From the NCBI RefSeq assembly GCF_014384965.1, contig NZ_JACRSW010000032.1:181843-245842 (forward strand): 64,000 nt of DNA. The letters run 5' to 3'. This stretch comes from Jutongia hominis (GTDB lineage: Bacteria > Bacillota > Clostridia > Lachnospirales > Lachnospiraceae). The translations under genes and the position numbers were made by a program. This document shows, piece by piece, positions 8,492-17,044 of this stretch. Positions within the stretch are counted from its first letter, which is position 1, and each line of letters opens with the position of its first letter. The notes under the pieces were generated by a model. It was not told the DNA's origin. It saw nothing but the letters and a program-made list of their open reading frames with translations, and did not search any database.

Positions 8492-10780
8492 TTATTTCAT
8501 CACAACTCCCATGCTCTCTTTTGCAACTTGTGCGATTGTTTCAACCGGAATGATCGATAATTTACCTGTGATTTCTTCCGGTACTTCCTTTAAATCTTCT
8601 TCATTCTTTTTCGGAATCAGAACCGTTGTAATACCGGCTCTTTGTGCTGCCATCAGCTTTTCAGGAAGACCTCCGATCGGAAGTACCTCACCACGAAGCG
8701 ATACTTCTCCGGTCATTGCTAATTTTTTCTTAACCGGCTTTTTAAGAACCAGCGAAGCCAATGCCGTAAAGAGTGTCACACCGGCAGACGGACCATCCTT
8801 TGGCGTAGCGCCCTCCGGTACATGAATGTGCACATCCTTTTTGTCAAACGCAAAACCACTATCGGCAAAGTGTGATTTTACAAGTGTATAAGCAATTTCT
8901 GCAGACTCTTTCATCACATCGCCTAATTGTCCTGTGATCTGAATCTTTCCACTGCCCTCTGTCTGTACACTTTCGATAAACAGGATCTCACCACCTACCT
9001 GTGTCCATGCAAGACCGGTGGCCACACCCGGTATCTGCTTCTTTAATGCTTCATCATGACTTGCTTTTTTGTTTCCAAGGATTTCCTGCAGATCTTTTTC
9101 TTTGATTGAAATCTTTTCTGATTCTTTTTCTAATATTTGTATTGCACTATAGCGGCAGATCTTATCTAACTGCTTCTTTAAGCCACGCACACCTGCTTCC
9201 ATCGTATAATTGGCAATGATCTTTTTTAATGCTCCCTGCGTGATCGTCACTTGTCCCTTTTGTAAGCCAGCATCCTCGATTGCTTTCGGAAGCAGATATT
9301 TCCGCCCGATATGGTATTTTTCCATTGGTGTATAGCCGGACAAAGAGATTACTTCCATACGGTCAAGCAACGGACGTGGAATTCCATCTAACGTATTAGC
9401 TGTGCATAAGAAAAAAACCTGAGACAGATCATATGGTACATTCAGATAATGATCCATAAAAGTATGATTCTGTTCCGGATCAAGCACTTCAAGCAATGCA
9501 CTGGATGGATCCGAACGATAATCTTTGGCTAACTTATCAATCTCGTCTAATACGACTACCGGATTACTGACACCGGAACGCTTGATTCCTTCCATAATTC
9601 TGCCGGGCATTGCTCCGACATACGTTCTTCGATGTCCTCTGATCTCTGCTTCATCATGAACACCGCCTAAGCTGATCCGCACATATTCACGTCCCAGTGC
9701 ATGAGCAATACTTTGTCCCATGCTGGTCTTGCCGGTACCGGGAGCACCGACAAAAAGCAGAATAGAACCTGCCTGCTTTCCTTTCAGGGAATTGACGGCA
9801 ATCTGCTCTAAAATACGCTCTTTTACTTTTTCCAATCCAAAATGATCACGGTCTAAGATTTTTCTTGCTTTCGCAATATCGACGTTTTCCTGTTTGGATG
9901 CTTTCCATGATAAAGATGTCATAAAGTCCAGATAGTCGTACAAAGTTCCATATTCACTACCATGACCGCCTTCCATTTTCATTCTTTTTAAGACACGGTT
10001 CGCTTCTTTTTTTGCTTCCTGCGGCATATCGGACTGTGCAATCTTTTGTTCAAACTTTTCTTCATCCGAAGATGAATCACCTTCTAAGCCCTGCAATTCT
10101 TTTTCTAAATATTTTAACTGCTTTTTAATCGCCATGACTTTATAGGAATCTTCCTGCTCCTTTGACATTTTATCTTCTATGTCACGCTTAACGCTGCTAC
10201 TTCCTACCAGACGCTTAATCCCCTCTAAGATCAGCTCATAACGTTCTTTTAAAGAATCTGACGATAAGATTGTAAAACGCTCTTTGGAATCAATATCCAG
10301 ATAAGATCCCATATTAGTGGCTGCTTCATTCAGACTCTTCCAGCGACGTATCAGTCCTCGAAGCATCGGAGCACCCGGATATCCTTTGATCACTTCTTCC
10401 GCATAATGTTTAAATGCGTCAAAATAATCTTTTTCTTCTTTCTCGCTGATATCAGGTATATCCTGAAGCACCTCATAACCGGCATCCACTCTGCCTTCTG
10501 AAAAAGTAAGTGCCGTGATCTTAACACGTTCTTTTGTATCCACTGCAAAAAGCTGTGTACCTTCATTATTAGTAAATGTGCTGGCAGTAGCCAAAATACC
10601 TACATCATAAAAATCTTCTGCTGCTAATGTACTGCGTGATTTCTGTGTTTTGATCGGTACGATAATAAATTCATCTTCCTCTTTTATATTTTCAATTTCC
10701 TGTTCCGAAAAAACTTCCTCCTGTACATTGATCTGGATATTCGATAGGATCAATGTATCATATACCGGTATTACTAACAT
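8492..10780 (-). CDS. lon: ATP-dependent protease Lon
   Basis: A 762-residue LonA: N-terminal substrate-binding LON domain (about 1-190), coiled helical linker, AAA+ module with Walker A GAPGTGKTSMGQS (about 343-355) and Walker B VVVLDEIDKL, and the C-terminal S16 protease domain. The catalytic Ser lies in PKDGPSAGVTLF (about 664) and the Lys in GGLPEKLMAAQRAG (about 707). It degrades misfolded and regulatory proteins in the cytoplasm. The start has GGGAGG 5 bases upstream. A clean vegetative promoter and a CIRCE operator in the leader indicate HrcA-type heat-shock control. It is monocistronic. Confidence 0.97.
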   Translation of the reverse strand: MLVIPVYDTLILSNIQINVQEEVFSEQEIENIKEEDEFIIVPIKTQKSRSTLAAEDFYDVGILATASTFTNNEGTQLFAVDTKERVKITALTFSEGRVDAGYEVLQDIPDISEKEEKDYFDAFKHYAEEVIKGYPGAPMLRGLIRRWKSLNEAATNMGSYLDIDSKERFTILSSDSLKERYELILEGIKRLVGSSSVKRDIEDKMSKEQEDSYKVMAIKKQLKYLEKELQGLEGDSSSDEEKFEQKIAQSDMPQEAKKEANRVLKRMKMEGGHGSEYGTLYDYLDFMTSLSWKASKQENVDIAKARKILDRDHFGLEKVKERILEQIAVNSLKGKQAGSILLFVGAPGTGKTSMGQSIAHALGREYVRISLGGVHDEAEIRGHRRTYVGAMPGRIMEGIKRSGVSNPVVVLDEIDKLAKDYRSDPSSALLEVLDPEQNHTFMDHYLNVPYDLSQVFFLCTANTLDGIPRPLLDRMEVISLSGYTPMEKYHIGRKYLLPKAIEDAGLQKGQVTITQGALKKIIANYTMEAGVRGLKKQLDKICRYSAIQILEKESEKISIKEKDLQEILGNKKASHDEALKKQIPGVATGLAWTQVGGEILFIESVQTEGSGKIQITGQLGDVMKESAEIAYTLVKSHFADSGFAFDKKDVHIHVPEGATPKDGPSAGVTLFTALASLVLKKPVKKKLAMTGEVSLRGEVLPIGGLPEKLMAAQRAGITTVLIPKKNEEDLKEVPEEITGKLSIIPVETIAQVAKESMGVVMK

Positions 10781-10801
10781 AGGAACCTCCCTTTCTTACC
10801 A

Positions 10802-10843
10802 ATGTACTCTCGGAATTTTCTGAAAAAAAAAACGAGAATACAT
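10802..10843. repeat. Copy 2 of the ATGTACTC-ended short element, in the lon leader
   Basis: ATGTACTCTCGGAATTTTCT at one end and CGAGAATACAT at the other form a hairpin of about 12 bp around a ten-A run. On the minus strand the core is AGAAAATTCCGAGAGTACAT. It sits 22 bp before the lon start. A 15-codon frame there (MYSRFFFQKIPRVHW) ends just before the lon ribosome site. Confidence 0.5.
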
Positions 10844-10868
10844 ACCATAGCAGTCAACTCTATTTTTG

Positions 10869-10895
10869 TTAGCACTTCATCTTCACGAGTGCTAA
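10869..10895 (-). promoter_or_regulatory. CIRCE operator (HrcA binding site) of lon
   Basis: TTAGCACTT-N9-GAGTGCTAA matches the CIRCE consensus TTAGCACTC-N9-GAGTGCTAA at 17 of 18 positions with the exact 9-base spacer. It lies about 60 bases downstream of the lon transcription start, in the untranslated leader. Confidence 0.93.
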
Positions 10896-10962
10896 CAGCT
10901 TTGTATAATCAAAGCGCAAACAAAAATGTCTGCGCTTATCTATTGCACTTTTTATATGATGC

Positions 10963-10991
10963 ATTCTAGCACCGGCTTTTCTTTTTGTCAA
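10963..10991 (-). promoter_or_regulatory. Sigma-A type promoter of lon
   Basis: TTGACA at 10986-10991, a 17-bp spacer and TAGAAT at 10963-10968 on the minus strand. This is a near-consensus vegetative promoter. An inverted pair AGCGCA/TGCGCT (10913-10936) forms a possible hairpin in the leader before the CIRCE site. Confidence 0.85.
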
Positions 10992-10994
10992 GTA

Positions 10995-11044
10995 TCCTGC
11001 TCTTCGCCGGTTCGAAGCATCCTACTCTTCGCCGGTTCGAAGAA
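10995..11044. repeat. 25-bp tandem duplication at the ribU 3' end
   Basis: Two 25-bp units (10995-11019 and 11020-11044) differ at three positions. Each contains CTTCG-N6-CGAAG, a small hairpin. The right unit encodes the last ribU residues and stop; the left unit is the untranslated duplicate and abuts the lon -35 box. Confidence 0.85.
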
Positions 11045-11669
11045 TCGGAGCAAGAGGCACATACAGGATCCATGCCAATACCACACAGATCAGCCCTTTT
11101 AATAAAGTAAACGGTACATTAAATACCACCAATGCCTGTAAAATATTCTTTACACCCGGAAAGATTGCCTGATATGCCTGCAAGATCAAATCTTTTGACA
11201 TAAAGTTATAATAGATCGGATATACAAAAAAATAATTCGATACAATACTTAATAATGCCATTGCAACGGATCCGGTCAAAGATGCAATGATCGCACCTTT
11301 TTTATTCTTCATCTTTTGATAGATCATACCTGCCGGAACAACAAAAGCACATCCCAAAATGAAATTAGAGATCTCACCGACAAATACGGTATTTGTTGCG
11401 AAAGAATGTAATACATTCTTTACCAGACAAATTGTCACACCACAAAACGGACCATATACAAATGTTCCAAACAAAGCCGGCAGATCTGAAATATCTAACT
11501 TGATAAAGCCCGGCATAAACGGTACAGGAATCTCCATATACATCAGAATAACTGCAATTGCAGATAACATTGCTGTTGTTGTCAGGCGTTTTACATTCCC
11601 TTTTCCTGATGTGTGATTGATTTTTTTTGTTACATGAACGGTTTTCATTGTCTTTCCTACTGTTGCCAT
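11022..11669 (-). CDS. ribU: Riboflavin ECF transporter S component
   Basis: A 215-residue integral membrane protein with about five to six hydrophobic helices. It has the ECF S-component opening pattern TTTAMLSAIAVILMYMEIPV and the substrate-side sequence LKLDIS-like FIKLDISDLPALFG, typical of RibU. It binds riboflavin and works with a shared energising module (EcfA/A'/T), not present here. An upstream FMN riboswitch on the same strand confirms the flavin assignment. I chose the ATG at 11669, which has GGAAGAGGAAAA before it; the frame extends further upstream without a better ribosome site. About 155 bases separate it from the riboswitch terminator. Confidence 0.93.
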   Translation of the reverse strand: MATVGKTMKTVHVTKKINHTSGKGNVKRLTTTAMLSAIAVILMYMEIPVPFMPGFIKLDISDLPALFGTFVYGPFCGVTICLVKNVLHSFATNTVFVGEISNFILGCAFVVPAGMIYQKMKNKKGAIIASLTGSVAMALLSIVSNYFFVYPIYYNFMSKDLILQAYQAIFPGVKNILQALVVFNVPFTLLKGLICVVLAWILYVPLAPILRTGEE

Positions 11670-11823
11670 TTTTCCTCTTCCTTTCTGTATACAGAAAATC
11701 CTTTGGAACGTTCTTTTTGTATTTGAATTTCTGAAAACAATATGCAAAGCCGGCATTTTTCATTTCATGAACATCTAACCATTCACGGAAAAATCCACTA
11801 CTGTGCGAGCATGTTTTCATAAA

Positions 11824-11857
11824 CAAAAAAGACTCTGAGAATTCTACTCAGAGCCTG
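11824..11857 (-). terminator. Riboswitch-controlled terminator
   Basis: On the minus strand GGCTCTGAG pairs with CTCAGAGTC across a short loop, followed by TTTTTTG. It directly follows the FMN aptamer, so it is the likely expression platform that stops transcription of ribU when FMN is bound. Confidence 0.85.
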
Positions 11858-11891
11858 TTCGTTTTATAAAATCATACAATAAAATGAACAA

Positions 11892-12010
11892 AAATCTTCT
11901 TTCATCCAGACTATACTGTTGGTACCGGAGTTTCACCGGTTCAGCCGATCATCTCGGTTCGCGGACTGTACCGCCAGTGGGGAATCACACCCCGCCCTGA
12001 AGAATTTTCT
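11892..12010 (-). ncRNA. FMN riboswitch (RFN element)
   Basis: The minus strand carries the conserved RFN blocks in order: AGGGCGGGGTGTGATTCCCC, ACTGGCGGTA, GTCCGCGAACC, GGCTGAACCGGTGAAACTCC, GGTACC and AGTCTGGATGAAAGAAGAT. A P1 stem closes with AAAATTCTTC and GAAGATTTT. It controls ribU in cis. Confidence 0.96.
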
Positions 12011-12146
12011 TTTTTAAACAAATGTTATTATAACATATGTATTATTCCGTTGCAAGTGCCGAAAAAAGAATGTATCATCTCTCAAAAGGGCAATTGTATT
12101 TTCATTTCAACTGCCATGAAAATGGATCACTCTGCCAAAAGAGCAG

Positions 12147-15100
12147 TTACATTTCCATAAAATCGAGTAAAGAGATCTGGTTCGTATGGGGAAGATCTCC
12201 CATCAAGCCAAGCTTTGCCATACTTTCTACGGTATTAGCACTGACTTTACAGCGGTTTTTAAAGTCTTCTCTCGATAAGAATTTACCTTTACTTGCTTCA
12301 TCTTCTATCATTTCCGCTGCTTTGTCACCCAGACCATCGATCGTTGCAAATGACGGCATCAGCTTGCCGTCAACGATCTGAAAGCGGTTTGCTTTTGCAC
12401 GATAAATATCAATCTTTACAAATTCAAAACCACGGGCATACATTTCCTGTACGATCTTCATATCTTCTAATGTGCCTTTTTCTTTATCGGACAGTTCATT
12501 CTTCCGTTTATTATAATCATTGATATAATAATCCAGACGTTCTTTTCCCATACACATTAATTCATAGTTAAAGCAGGTTGCACGGATACTAAAATACGCT
12601 GCATAATAGGATAATGGATAATGCACCTTAAAATACGCAACACGAAGTGCCATCATAACATATGCTGCCGCATGTGCTTTCGGAAACATGTATTTGATCT
12701 TTTTGCAGGATTCAATATACCAGTCCGGTACATTACATGCTCTCATATCGTCTTCCATATCCTGTGTCAGCCCTTTTCCTTTTCGTACACTCTCCATGAT
12801 CTTAAACGAACGCTCATTTTCTACACCCATATGGATCAGATATATCATAATATCATCTCGCGTACAGATTGCCGAAGAAAGGGTACAGTCACCGGTACTG
12901 ATATAATATTGTGCATTGTTTAACCACACATCCGTACCATGTGATAATCCCGAAATGCGCACCAGATCAGAAAAATTCTTTGGCTTAGCATCTAAAAGCA
13001 TTCCGATAACAAACGGTGTACCAAACTCCGGCAGTCCAAGACAGCCAAGCGTACAGCCACCGATATCATCCGGTGTGATCCCAAGTGCCGAAGTGTTTTC
13101 AAACAAGGACAATACATCTGCATCATCCATACGAATCTTAGCGGCTTCTACTCCGGTCAGATCCTCAAGCATTCGGATCATTGTCGGATCCTGGTGTCCT
13201 AAGATATCTAATTTTAACAGGTTTGCATCAATCTTATGATAATCGAAATGCGTCGTAACAGTCTTAGTTGTCATATCATTTGCCGGATGCTGTACCGGAG
13301 TAAATGTATAGATTTCTTCGCCCATCGGAAGTACAACGATACCACCGGGATGCTGTCCGGTTGAACGTCTGACACCTTCACAGCCATGTGCGATACGCTC
13401 AATCTCAGCACTTCTTTTGGAAATTTCTCTTTCTTCACAATATTTTTTAACATATCCGTAAGCAGTCTTTTCTGCCAGCGTACCAACCGTACCGGCACGG
13501 AATGTATGTCCTGCTCCAAAGATGATCTCGGTATAATCATGTGCATTACTCTGGTACTCACTCGAAAAGTTTAAGTCAATATCCGGCTCTTTGTCTCCCT
13601 TAAATCCAAGAAATGTCTCAAAAGGAATATCATGTCCGTCTTTTTCTAACATCTCGCCACATTGCGGGCAGACACGATCCGGCATATCACAGGCAGAGTT
13701 GCCTGAAAAAGCTTTGACTTCCTCGGAATCAAAATCCACAAAATGACACTTCTTACAATAATAATGTGCCGGTAATGGATTGATTTCGGTAATACCTGAC
13801 ATCGTTGCGACAAACGATGAACCGACCGAACCTCTCGATCCAACCAGATAGCCGTCTTCGTTGGATTTCCATACCAACTTCTGGGCAATAATATACATAA
13901 CGGCATATCCGTTGCTAATGATCGAGTTCAATTCTCGTTCCAGTCGTTCTACTACGATTGGTGGCAGATCCTTGCCATAAATCGCATGTGCACGATTATA
14001 ACAGATATCTCGCAAGTCCTGATCGGAATTCTCAATCTCAGGCGGGCATTTCCGTGGGCTGCATGGCTGGATCTTATCGATCATATCCGCGATCAGATTC
14101 GTATTCGTAATAACGATCTCTTCTGCTTTCTTAGCACCCAGATATTGGAATTCCGCTAACATTTCTTCTGTCGTTCTAAAATAAAGCGGTGCCTGATCAT
14201 CTGCATCGGCAAAGCCTTTTCCCGCCATAATGATCCTGCGGTATACTTCATCTTCCGGTTCCATAAAATGCACATCACAGGTAGCTACAACTAACTTACC
14301 GTAAGTTTCTCCTAATTGCACGATCTTACGGTTAATCTCCATCAGATCATTCTCATCCTGAATCTGCGGATACTTCTTTTCATCGCGGATCATAAATTCA
14401 TTATTGCCAAGCGGCTGGATCTCGTAATAATCATAAAACTTCGCTAAACGGTCAATTTCTTCATCCGGTCTCTCCTGTAAAAATGCCTGATACAGTTCTC
14501 CGGCTTCGCAGGCCGATCCGATCATCAGCCCCTCTGACCATTCCAGATACAGGCTCTTTGGAAGCTTTGGTCTGCGGTTAAAGAAGCGCAAATGGGATTC
14601 CGAAACCAAACGATACAGATTAACACGTCCGGTCTCATTTTTTGCAAGAATCACGGCATGATACGATGGCATTTTGCGGATCGTGTCATCATCCGGTACA
14701 CCAAATGCATTTAACTTTTCTAATGTATCAATCTCTTTTTCTTTTAGCCGGTCAACAAGCTTAACAAAGATTTCTGCGGTTGCGGTTGCGTCATCTACGG
14801 CACGATGATGGTTTTCTAAAGATACTCCCAGTTTCTTTGCAACAGTGTCAAGCTTATAACGCTTCAGATCTTTTAATAACGCTCTGGATAAAGCAACGGT
14901 ATCGATCACGGTAAAATCGGTTTCGATTCCCTGATCTTTGGCTTTTTGGCGGATAAAGCTGATATCAAATCCGGCATTATGCGCTACCATAACCGAACCT
15001 TTACAAAATTCCAGAAATTCCGGTAAAACTTCCTGAATCGTTCTGGCATGTGCAACCATCGTATCATTAATTCCTGTCAGTTCCTGGATCGTATACGGAA

Positions 15101-16979
15101 TCGGACATTTTGGATTGACAAATTCACTAAAAGTCTCCTGAAAAACACCGTTAACAACACGGATAGCACCGATTTCTATGATCTCACTGCTTTTTGCACC
15201 AAATCCGGTTGTCTCTAAATCAAATACCACAAAACTTCCATCGATCGACTGTCCTTTATTATTCTCAACAATCTCAAACAGATCATCTACAAGATAGGCT
15301 TCTACACCATAAAGCATTTTAAACTCTTCTTTTGGATCCACTTCATGATCTGCATCCGGGAATGCCTGCACAACACCATGATCTGTGATCGCAAGTGCTT
15401 TATGTCCCCAGCTTTTTGCCTGTTTGACAAAATCCCTGACCGGAACAACCGAATCCATTTCACTCATCTGCGTATGGGCATGCAGTTCTACTCTCTTTTG
15501 TCCTTCATATTGATCCATTCTTTTGACTCTGGTATCTTTTCCGGGCTTGATTCCTTTGACAGAAGTGATCGTAATTTCACGGCTGTACCGGTCAAACATC
15601 GGATTTCCTTTTAACTTTAAGAACTTTCCGACTTTGATATTCGAACGCATCAATTCGAGTTCTTCTTTATCAATAAAAATCTTTGCCATAATCGAATCCG
15701 TAAAATCAGAAATATTAAACATATAGATTACCTTTTCATTTCGTATCTCACGTTCTTCTACACTGACTACCATACCCTCGATCACAACTTCATCGATCTC
15801 ATCCTGAATATCAGCAATCTTTACATGTTCTCCATCGCAATTTCTTCCATAAAAGCAATCTTCATCGATATTTCCCTGTCCCCATTTGGATCTTCCTTTA
15901 CCTTTAAAACCATTCTGATATCCGTTTTGTCTGCCGTTTCCAGATGATTTCTTTTCGGTCTTTCCAGCTGAAAACTGTTTTTTAGATCCGGCTGTATTAT
16001 CTTTCTTTACTGTCTTTGCAACATTCTTTGTTTCTTTTGATTTCGAAGCACTTTGGGCTGTATCGGCTGTATCAAATCCCATCATCGCATTTTGGGCATT
16101 GTCTGTCGTATCAAAGCCCATCATTACATTTCCGGCACTGTCAGAATCGTCAAAGCCCATCATTACATTTCCGGCACTACCGGAAGCATCATAACCTGAC
16201 ATTGCATTTTCGGAACCATTTGCTGTAGCAAATCCCTGCATCGCAGCATTCTGTACTACCATACTTTCCATGTCTCTTGCACTTTCCTGTGCAGCCATAA
16301 ATGCTTCCTGATCTTCCATATTGCCATTTGCCTGTTGCAAGACATCCTCTGCTGCAAATTGCTGTTTTCTTCCTGCTTTTTTCTTGCGGTACTCTTCTAA
16401 ATCGGTAATACGGCTGCTTGCAAAAGAACCCTGTGCTGTTCTGGTATAGACTTCATATCCTTCGTTCTCTTTTTGTTCTACTTCCAATGAATAATCAACC
16501 GAAACAGAAACAAGATATCCTGCTTTTTGCCTAAAGATTTGTGCAACGGTATCACAAAATTCCTGTTCTCTGGCTTGAAACAGCATATCTTTTTCACATA
16601 GCAAAAGAAAGCTGTTCTCTTCCATCTCTACCTTGCCACGATAGACCATGTTAAAAAGCAATACATTTTTTTCTTTGAGCAATAATAAGATACTGTCTTT
16701 GTATTCTTCCCAGAAAATAGTCGGCGAATAGGCATCGGATAAAGCAAACTCTTCTTTGATCTCAACTTTCACTCCGGTACATTCTAACTTAGACGCGATC
16801 GCATTTCTTAAAAGCATGATCTCACGATATGCAATAACATGAGAGCAGGTCAGATATACGGTTACGATTCCTTCCTGCTTAGATAAGACGACTCTTTTGA
16901 CGATTACATCGGCAAAAATCTTCTTTTGTCTATCCGTCAGATTTAATCCTTCAAATGTGTCTAATACACCCTTGTCCAT
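12147..16979 (-). CDS. polC: DNA polymerase III alpha subunit, Gram-positive type PolC
   Basis: The 1610-residue replicative polymerase carries its own proofreading exonuclease. Order: N-terminal domains (1-200), a long low-complexity linker (about 200-370), OB fold, PHP domain (VELHAHTQMSEMDSVV, about 490), inserted DEDDh exonuclease (FVVFDLETTGFG, about 583), polymerase palm with GDKEPDIDLNFSSEYQ, a four-Cys zinc site (CKKC...CPQC), GSRGSVGSSFVATMSGITE and a C-terminal helix-hairpin-helix region. Typical PolC proteins are near 1440 residues. The excess is the linker, which contains five 13-residue repeats (residues 247-311). It is last in the pyrH-to-polC gene order, 65 bp after ispG. Confidence 0.98.
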   Translation of the reverse strand: MDKGVLDTFEGLNLTDRQKKIFADVIVKRVVLSKQEGIVTVYLTCSHVIAYREIMLLRNAIASKLECTGVKVEIKEEFALSDAYSPTIFWEEYKDSILLLLKEKNVLLFNMVYRGKVEMEENSFLLLCEKDMLFQAREQEFCDTVAQIFRQKAGYLVSVSVDYSLEVEQKENEGYEVYTRTAQGSFASSRITDLEEYRKKKAGRKQQFAAEDVLQQANGNMEDQEAFMAAQESARDMESMVVQNAAMQGFATANGSENAMSGYDASGSAGNVMMGFDDSDSAGNVMMGFDTTDNAQNAMMGFDTADTAQSASKSKETKNVAKTVKKDNTAGSKKQFSAGKTEKKSSGNGRQNGYQNGFKGKGRSKWGQGNIDEDCFYGRNCDGEHVKIADIQDEIDEVVIEGMVVSVEEREIRNEKVIYMFNISDFTDSIMAKIFIDKEELELMRSNIKVGKFLKLKGNPMFDRYSREITITSVKGIKPGKDTRVKRMDQYEGQKRVELHAHTQMSEMDSVVPVRDFVKQAKSWGHKALAITDHGVVQAFPDADHEVDPKEEFKMLYGVEAYLVDDLFEIVENNKGQSIDGSFVVFDLETTGFGAKSSEIIEIGAIRVVNGVFQETFSEFVNPKCPIPYTIQELTGINDTMVAHARTIQEVLPEFLEFCKGSVMVAHNAGFDISFIRQKAKDQGIETDFTVIDTVALSRALLKDLKRYKLDTVAKKLGVSLENHHRAVDDATATAEIFVKLVDRLKEKEIDTLEKLNAFGVPDDDTIRKMPSYHAVILAKNETGRVNLYRLVSESHLRFFNRRPKLPKSLYLEWSEGLMIGSACEAGELYQAFLQERPDEEIDRLAKFYDYYEIQPLGNNEFMIRDEKKYPQIQDENDLMEINRKIVQLGETYGKLVVATCDVHFMEPEDEVYRRIIMAGKGFADADDQAPLYFRTTEEMLAEFQYLGAKKAEEIVITNTNLIADMIDKIQPCSPRKCPPEIENSDQDLRDICYNRAHAIYGKDLPPIVVERLERELNSIISNGYAVMYIIAQKLVWKSNEDGYLVGSRGSVGSSFVATMSGITEINPLPAHYYCKKCHFVDFDSEEVKAFSGNSACDMPDRVCPQCGEMLEKDGHDIPFETFLGFKGDKEPDIDLNFSSEYQSNAHDYTEIIFGAGHTFRAGTVGTLAEKTAYGYVKKYCEEREISKRSAEIERIAHGCEGVRRSTGQHPGGIVVLPMGEEIYTFTPVQHPANDMTTKTVTTHFDYHKIDANLLKLDILGHQDPTMIRMLEDLTGVEAAKIRMDDADVLSLFENTSALGITPDDIGGCTLGCLGLPEFGTPFVIGMLLDAKPKNFSDLVRISGLSHGTDVWLNNAQYYISTGDCTLSSAICTRDDIMIYLIHMGVENERSFKIMESVRKGKGLTQDMEDDMRACNVPDWYIESCKKIKYMFPKAHAAAYVMMALRVAYFKVHYPLSYYAAYFSIRATCFNYELMCMGKERLDYYINDYNKRKNELSDKEKGTLEDMKIVQEMYARGFEFVKIDIYRAKANRFQIVDGKLMPSFATIDGLGDKAAEMIEDEASKGKFLSREDFKNRCKVSANTVESMAKLGLMGDLPHTNQISLLDFMEM
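16047..16241 (-). repeat. Five in-frame 39-bp repeats in the polC linker
   Basis: They encode five 13-residue units: MQGFATANGSENA, MSGYDASGSAGNV, MMGFDDSDSAGNV, MMGFDTTDNAQNA and MMGFDTADTAQSA. The consensus is MMGFD followed by acidic and small residues. They lie in a Gln/Asn/Ser/Lys-rich, probably disordered region. Confidence 0.9.
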
Positions 16980-17044
16980 CTTGTAATAACTCCTCTTTTC
17001 CTATGCACGTTGTGCTTGCACATTACGCTAAAAATCCCCTTTTT

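Noticed and set aside
11374-11826. 150-codon frame overlapping the ribU start
   Set aside because: Most of it lies out of frame inside ribU; only the first part is in the spacer, with no convincing ribosome site.
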